Source: Campylobacterota bacterium (GTDB taxonomy: Bacteria > Babelota > Babeliae > Babelales > RVW-14). From it: a DNA stretch of 64,000 nucleotides. A program made the position numbers and the translations under genes. Numbering within the stretch: position 1 is the stretch's first letter; the number at the start of each line of letters is the position of its first letter. Below the pieces are notes generated by a model. It did no database searches and was not told the DNA's origin. It worked only from the letters and a program-made list of their open reading frames with translations. Shown here in pieces: positions 60,144-64,000 of the stretch. The stretch spans positions 248,001 to 312,000 of the forward strand of contig JACKCO010000003.1 of NCBI GenBank assembly GCA_020633995.1. The letters run 5' to 3'.

Positions 60144-61130
60144 ATGAAAGCCTTGCATAAAAGCGTAGTAGCAGGATTAATGTTAACTAGTATGCTTGTT
60201 TACGGACAGCAGGCTGTCGATCTAGAGCAGGCAAGTACTATTTATTATCAACAACAAGAAAAGAAAGAAACACAAAAAAGCGATTTGTTGTCTGAATCTC
60301 AAAAGATTTTAACAGAGTTATTTCAAGAACTGCTTAGCGCTGTCTTTACGCAGATCAATATGACGCCGCTTCATCTTGCTTGTGCTTCAGTGGGTGATTG
60401 TGAGCAAAATTTTTGCTTTTTTCAAGAGGCTTTGCGTGAAGCCGATGATGTTAACCTGCAAACTGTTTGTGGCTTGACTCCTCTGCATTTTATTGTGTGT
60501 TCTTTCAGCGAGCGTACAGGAACAGACTATACATTGTATGTCAAGGCAATTGAAAAGCTTGTAGACCGTGGAGCCAATGTTAATGAACAAGACTGCCTCG
60601 GGTTTACACCACTGCATTATGCAGCATTGCACGGCTCTTTTAATGAAGTGGAAAAGCTTATAGAATGCGGGGCAGATGTTAACGCCATTAGTTTTCAGGG
60701 AATAACGCCACTGCATTTGGCAGCCATGAAAAAAAAGGCTTGCGTAGAATGTATGTATCACGAAGATTTACAGCAATTTTTTGATCAAAGATTGTTTGAT
60801 TTTATTGTTTTTGATGAAGGTAGCGGCGGATGGCATCTTGTTGTTGCTGCTAGTCCATACACAAATAGTCTTAGTCCTGAGCACACAGATCATTTACAGG
60901 TTGTAAATGATCTGTGTGCTGTTAATGTGCAAGCTGATGTATGTGATGAAAATGGCTTTAAAGCGCTTGATTATGCTCAGCAATATGGTAATTTTGGAAT
61001 AGTTAGTCTTCTTAAAGAGTATGAACGAAAACAGAAGATAAATTTATTGAGTGCTGATAGTGAAGAGAGTTTGTACGCAGATAGTTTTGACAGTTTGTAT
61101 GCGGATAGCTTTGATCTGTTAGATTCATAA
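60144..61130 (+). CDS. Secreted ankyrin-repeat protein
   Basis: A 328-residue protein from the ATG at 60144 (AAAAGGGG just before; a GTG two codons earlier is also possible). Signal peptide SVVAGLMLTSMLVYG. Ankyrin repeats around residues 72-100 (TPLHLACASVGD), 108-145, 150-185 (TPLHYAALHGSFNEVEKLIE) and 186-200, plus a terminal one near 275. The last 25 residues contain a short tandem repeat of DSLYADSFD-like units. Confidence 0.88.
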   Translation: MKALHKSVVAGLMLTSMLVYGQQAVDLEQASTIYYQQQEKKETQKSDLLSESQKILTELFQELLSAVFTQINMTPLHLACASVGDCEQNFCFFQEALREADDVNLQTVCGLTPLHFIVCSFSERTGTDYTLYVKAIEKLVDRGANVNEQDCLGFTPLHYAALHGSFNEVEKLIECGADVNAISFQGITPLHLAAMKKKACVECMYHEDLQQFFDQRLFDFIVFDEGSGGWHLVVAASPYTNSLSPEHTDHLQVVNDLCAVNVQADVCDENGFKALDYAQQYGNFGIVSLLKEYERKQKINLLSADSEESLYADSFDSLYADSFDLLDS

Positions 61131-61164
61131 AGATAAAATAAACATCTTTTTTGCGGGGTGAATT

Positions 61165-61998
61165 ATGTATAATCAGTTGCTACGTTTAAAAAAAATATCA
61201 AAACAGTTTTTTGGAGCGCTTGGTTTTTGTTGCTTGTCAGTAACAGCTATGCAGGCTGAAGGTGCTTTGCAAGAATATAAAAAACACTATGAAGAACTGA
61301 TCGAACTCAAAGATAAGTTTGATCAAAAATATAGTGATAAGCTTGAAAAGTTGCGCGACGATGCCGAACTCAAAAGTATTAAAGATGCATTTGAAAAAAC
61401 ACGGCAACAACTGCTTGCAACACAGGATGCAGCCCAGCAAGAGTACAACCAGCAGTTACACGCCCAGGCTGAGGAAAGCAAAAAGGCATACGCAAAAGAA
61501 CAGGATTTGTTTGAAGCGCTTGTTAGTACGATTGTGGTTGGTGACCAAGGTCAATTTGATGCTTTCTTTGCAAGCAATCCAGAATTTGATGTGAATACTA
61601 AAGATCCAATTGGTTTTACGCCGCTTCATTATGCTGCGGCTATGTTTAATGTAGAGGCAGCAAAGAAGTTGCTTGAAAAAGGTGCAGATATTAATGCTGC
61701 CGCTGGTATGTTTGGCTATACTCCGCTTGATGGCACAGTAGACGATTGCTCATGGAATCGTCTCGTCATAAAAGATGCTGAGCAAGACTTACCTGACATC
61801 ATCAGTAGTCAAGTATTTCATGGACAAGGTCCTGATGGTCGTGTGGTTATTGCTTGGGCAAATGACGACAAAAAAACAGCGGTGGAAGATGCGAATCGGG
61901 ATCAGATGGTCAAGTTGCTTGAAGAACATGGTGGCAAACATGCCCAGGTTGTTTCAGTGTTTGATTTTGATGATTTCTTTTGCGACGTCTTTTGTTAG
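61165..61998 (+). CDS. Secreted protein: coiled coil plus ankyrin repeats
   Basis: A 277-residue protein. Signal peptide around residues 12-30 (FFGALGFCCLSVTAMQA). Residues 35-118 form a charged coiled coil rich in Lys, Glu and Gln. Ankyrin repeats follow at about 145-205 (TPLHYAAAMFNVEAAKKLLE, then a short TPLDGTV unit), and the protein ends in Asp/Phe-rich DFDDFFCDVFC. A terminator lies 60 bp downstream. Confidence 0.85.
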   Translation: MYNQLLRLKKISKQFFGALGFCCLSVTAMQAEGALQEYKKHYEELIELKDKFDQKYSDKLEKLRDDAELKSIKDAFEKTRQQLLATQDAAQQEYNQQLHAQAEESKKAYAKEQDLFEALVSTIVVGDQGQFDAFFASNPEFDVNTKDPIGFTPLHYAAAMFNVEAAKKLLEKGADINAAAGMFGYTPLDGTVDDCSWNRLVIKDAEQDLPDIISSQVFHGQGPDGRVVIAWANDDKKTAVEDANRDQMVKLLEEHGGKHAQVVSVFDFDDFFCDVFC

Positions 61999-62058
61999 TG
62001 ACTGTTATTTAGAATGCAGCATGTGTTCTGCGTGCTGTTAACTTGATCCGAAAATTTT

Positions 62059-62086
62059 ATCCCGGCTCTTAGCTGGGATTTTTTTT
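62059..62086 (+). terminator. Rho-independent terminator of the coiled-coil/ankyrin gene
   Basis: ATCCCGGCT (62059-62067) pairs with AGCTGGGAT (62071-62079) with one G-U pair, a 3-nt loop and about eight T. Confidence 0.85.
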
Positions 62087-62172
62087 GAACGTCTTTTTTT
62101 AAATATTGATTCAATATGCTTGCGTGTGTCATTGTGCCTAAAGTCCAGCATGCTAAAAAAGGGAGTAAGGAT

Positions 62173-63459
62173 ATGTTTAAAAAATGTACAATTTTACGGA
62201 GTATGTGTTTTTTGGTGACAAGTTTTCTAGATGCTTCTGACCCAGCTTTTGAAGTTATTGTATTTAGGCAACCTATAACTAAAGAGAATGCTAAAGTTAA
62301 AGGCAGGGATGGTAATACAGTATTGCATTATATTACAGCGATTCGGGGGGATAAGTATGCTAAAAGTAAAAGCGTAATAAATGACCTTATTAAACATGGC
62401 GCTGACATAAATGCTCGTAATAATTATGGCGAGACTCCATTGTTGTCACCTTTTACCTGGACAATACGCTATAAAGATAGAGGGAATGACAAAGAAAATC
62501 CTGTAAAGGATAATATTCCCCTACTGATAGAAAAAGGTGCTAATTTTAAAGCCATAGATAATCAGAAAAATAATATTTTTCATCTCTTTATTCTCTCCTA
62601 TGAATGTTACGATCGCTCACCAACTAATGATACAGGAATTCATTCAAAAAAGATGGTTCAATTTCTTTTGAGTCAACCTGGAGCAAAAGACTTGCTTGTA
62701 CAGAAAAATAACGAAGGTAAAACGCCTGTTCAACTACTTCAGGAAGTGTGCACAAAGAGCCCATATCCTGGTCATCCTTTTTTCTCTCATATACTCGAAG
62801 CATTTAATGAGTTTTTTGCAAAGAATGGGATAGTTCAAGTATCTAGTACTGGTAGTGTGCCGCCACCTGCAGATTACTTTTCTGGTTCACCCGAACCAGA
62901 AAAGCCTAAGCCTGCTCAAAGACCGGTTGATCCAGAGCAGAGTAAAACAGCAGTTGTCATTGTGCCGACAGGTCCGATTGAGGATGAAATAGTAACGTAT
63001 GTTTCTTCTTGTGTTCGGGGCAAAATAACTTTGGATGCATATAAGCAAAATGTTTCGGCGGTTATTGAAAGTGACAAAATTAATGGACTTGCTTTGTGTC
63101 AAAAGCTCTTAAGGAGTAAAATTATTTATCCAACAAATTTAAATGCCGATGGCAGAAGCAGAAGTGAGGAAACATTTAAATATCTTGTTGAAGATCTGAA
63201 GGTTATCAAGTTGAGTGACCCTACGATATATAGTTTTTTGGAGCACTTTGTAAATCTTAGCAGCAACCAAGCTGATCAGGAAGGGTATAATGCTGAGATT
63301 AAGCGGTTTCTTTTTGAGCCATATATTATTAGCAAGCTTAAAGGAACTTCTAAGTCTTCGAAAACTTCTCCTGTGGTGGAGCAAAATTCAATCGTAAGCA
63401 TGATTCAGCTTGTCTCACTCAAGATTAAATACCTGATGGCTCGTGTAGTGGGCAAATAG
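62173..63459 (+). CDS. Secreted ankyrin-repeat protein with an unassigned C-terminal domain
   Basis: A 428-residue protein from the ATG at 62173 (AAGGAT before it; the open frame starts 57 bp earlier). The N-terminal hydrophobic stretch is weaker than in its neighbours (MCFLVTSFLDAS). Ankyrin-like units around residues 42-75 (NTVLHYITAIRGD, LIKHGADINARNNYGETPLL), 110-140 and 160-200. After a Pro/Glu-rich linker (EPEKPKPAQRPV, near residue 255) comes a helical domain of about 140 residues with no recognised family. Confidence 0.82.
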   Translation: MFKKCTILRSMCFLVTSFLDASDPAFEVIVFRQPITKENAKVKGRDGNTVLHYITAIRGDKYAKSKSVINDLIKHGADINARNNYGETPLLSPFTWTIRYKDRGNDKENPVKDNIPLLIEKGANFKAIDNQKNNIFHLFILSYECYDRSPTNDTGIHSKKMVQFLLSQPGAKDLLVQKNNEGKTPVQLLQEVCTKSPYPGHPFFSHILEAFNEFFAKNGIVQVSSTGSVPPPADYFSGSPEPEKPKPAQRPVDPEQSKTAVVIVPTGPIEDEIVTYVSSCVRGKITLDAYKQNVSAVIESDKINGLALCQKLLRSKIIYPTNLNADGRSRSEETFKYLVEDLKVIKLSDPTIYSFLEHFVNLSSNQADQEGYNAEIKRFLFEPYIISKLKGTSKSSKTSPVVEQNSIVSMIQLVSLKIKYLMARVVGK

Positions 63460-63551
63460 CACAAACGTCCTATTTTCTTGCTTTTCTCTTTTTTTATTGC
63501 TTAGTGTGTTGACAGGAGAAAACAGTGTGGTTTTTTAGAAAGGAGAAAATC

Positions 63552-64000
63552 ATGAAAGTATTATTTCATGTGTTGGGAGCTGCCAGTTTGTTAGCAGCGG
63601 GAACTGCGCTGTATGCGGAAGATGCTCAAGACCAAGTGTTGCAAAGCCAACAAGGCCGCGGTAAGTTTGAAAAATCACTTAACGAAACACCGCTTCATGC
63701 CGCGTGTAAGAAAAGAGACTTTGACCGCGTTAAAGAACTTGTTGAAAAAGAAAAAGCAGATGTAAACGCGAAAAACAAGTTTGGTGAAGTGCCGCTTCAT
63801 TTTGCCTGTTTTGAAGGGGCTCTTGATATTGTTAAGTACCTAGTGGTGCATGGTGCTGAAATAAACGTTGAGATGTTTCAGGGCGATACGCCGATGGACT
63901 ATGCAATTGAGGCAAACAAAAATGATGTAGTCAGATACTTATTGACAAAAAATGCTCAATACACGGTCGAAAATCAAAGGTTTGAAGAAAAAGAGCTGCA
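63552..64000 (+). CDS. Secreted ankyrin-repeat protein, 3' end outside window
   Basis: ATG at 63552 with AAAGGAG before it; the frame stays open to the right edge (about 149 residues visible). Signal peptide VLGAASLLAAGTALYA. Three ankyrin units are visible: TPLHAACKKRDFDRVKELVE, VPLHFACFEGALDIVKYLVV and TPMDYAIEANKNDVVRYLL. The C-terminus is missing. Confidence 0.88.
   Translation, partial: MKVLFHVLGAASLLAAGTALYAEDAQDQVLQSQQGRGKFEKSLNETPLHAACKKRDFDRVKELVEKEKADVNAKNKFGEVPLHFACFEGALDIVKYLVVHGAEINVEMFQGDTPMDYAIEANKNDVVRYLLTKNAQYTVENQRFEEKEL

Noticed and set aside
1..64000. CRISPR array, transposase, prophage, rRNA
   Set aside because: No regularly spaced direct repeats, no transposase or phage proteins and no rRNA segments were recognised.

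Overview
The window reads as chromosome from a small-genome, host-dependent Gram-negative bacterium. The best fit is the Candidatus Dependentiae (TM6) phylum; this is inferred from gene content, as no rRNA is present. The Gram-negative envelope is shown by LpxK, a MlaE/MlaF-type lipid transporter, a likely outer-membrane beta-barrel, SecG/YajC, MreB and DapF. Host association is suggested by the unusually high share of proteins with Sec-type signal peptides carrying eukaryote-like or host-directed domains: ankyrin repeats (about 14 genes), macro domains, a RING finger, a Nudix hydrolase, a GNAT acetyltransferase, two clostripain-like peptidases and a phospholipase-D-type nuclease. Many of these are probably exported effectors. 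That is inference from signal peptides and domains, not shown function.

Layout. 1-11 kb: end of an ABC-F ATPase, an exported MutS-like ATPase, small secreted proteins, an exported PLD nuclease, NrnA, and a divergent trxB/ahpC pair. 11-17 kb (minus strand): alpha/beta hydrolase, HIT protein, tRNA-Leu(CAA), then two large exported proteins with related helical N-termini and macro or macro-like C-termini. 17-25.9 kb: mreB, an outer-membrane protein, tpiA, secG, mlaE-mlaF, a degenerate NtrC-type regulator, moxR, nfo. 25.9-37.3 kb (mostly minus): an ankyrin operon, a clostripain-like peptidase, an exported Nudix hydrolase, small secreted proteins, wecA-like, lpxK, infB, nusA.

37.3-38.0 kb is a gene-free segment that looks like the chromosomal replication origin. 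It holds eight DnaA-box-like 9-mers arranged as two facing arrays inside an imperfect inverted repeat with 42-bp arms, next to an AT-rich tract. Gene orientation diverges from this point, and forward-strand composition changes from A/C-rich on the left to G/T-rich on the right. No dnaA gene lies beside it.

38-64 kb: a translationally coupled pair of SH3/NlpC-P60 proteins (the first has lost its catalytic Cys), an ankyrin protein, family-4 uracil-DNA glycosylase, a second clostripain-like peptidase, a ComEC-like protein without its C-terminal domains, yajC, eno, several secreted ankyrin/coiled-coil/unknown proteins, a GrpB-family protein, an exported GNAT, gltX, an exported RING-finger protein, a cysteine-synthase-family gene, dapF, and a run of six secreted ankyrin genes, the last cut by the window edge.

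Housekeeping genes for glycolysis, redox, translation, transcription and envelope are interleaved with the secretome rather than kept in separate islands. No transposase, phage gene, CRISPR array or rRNA was seen.
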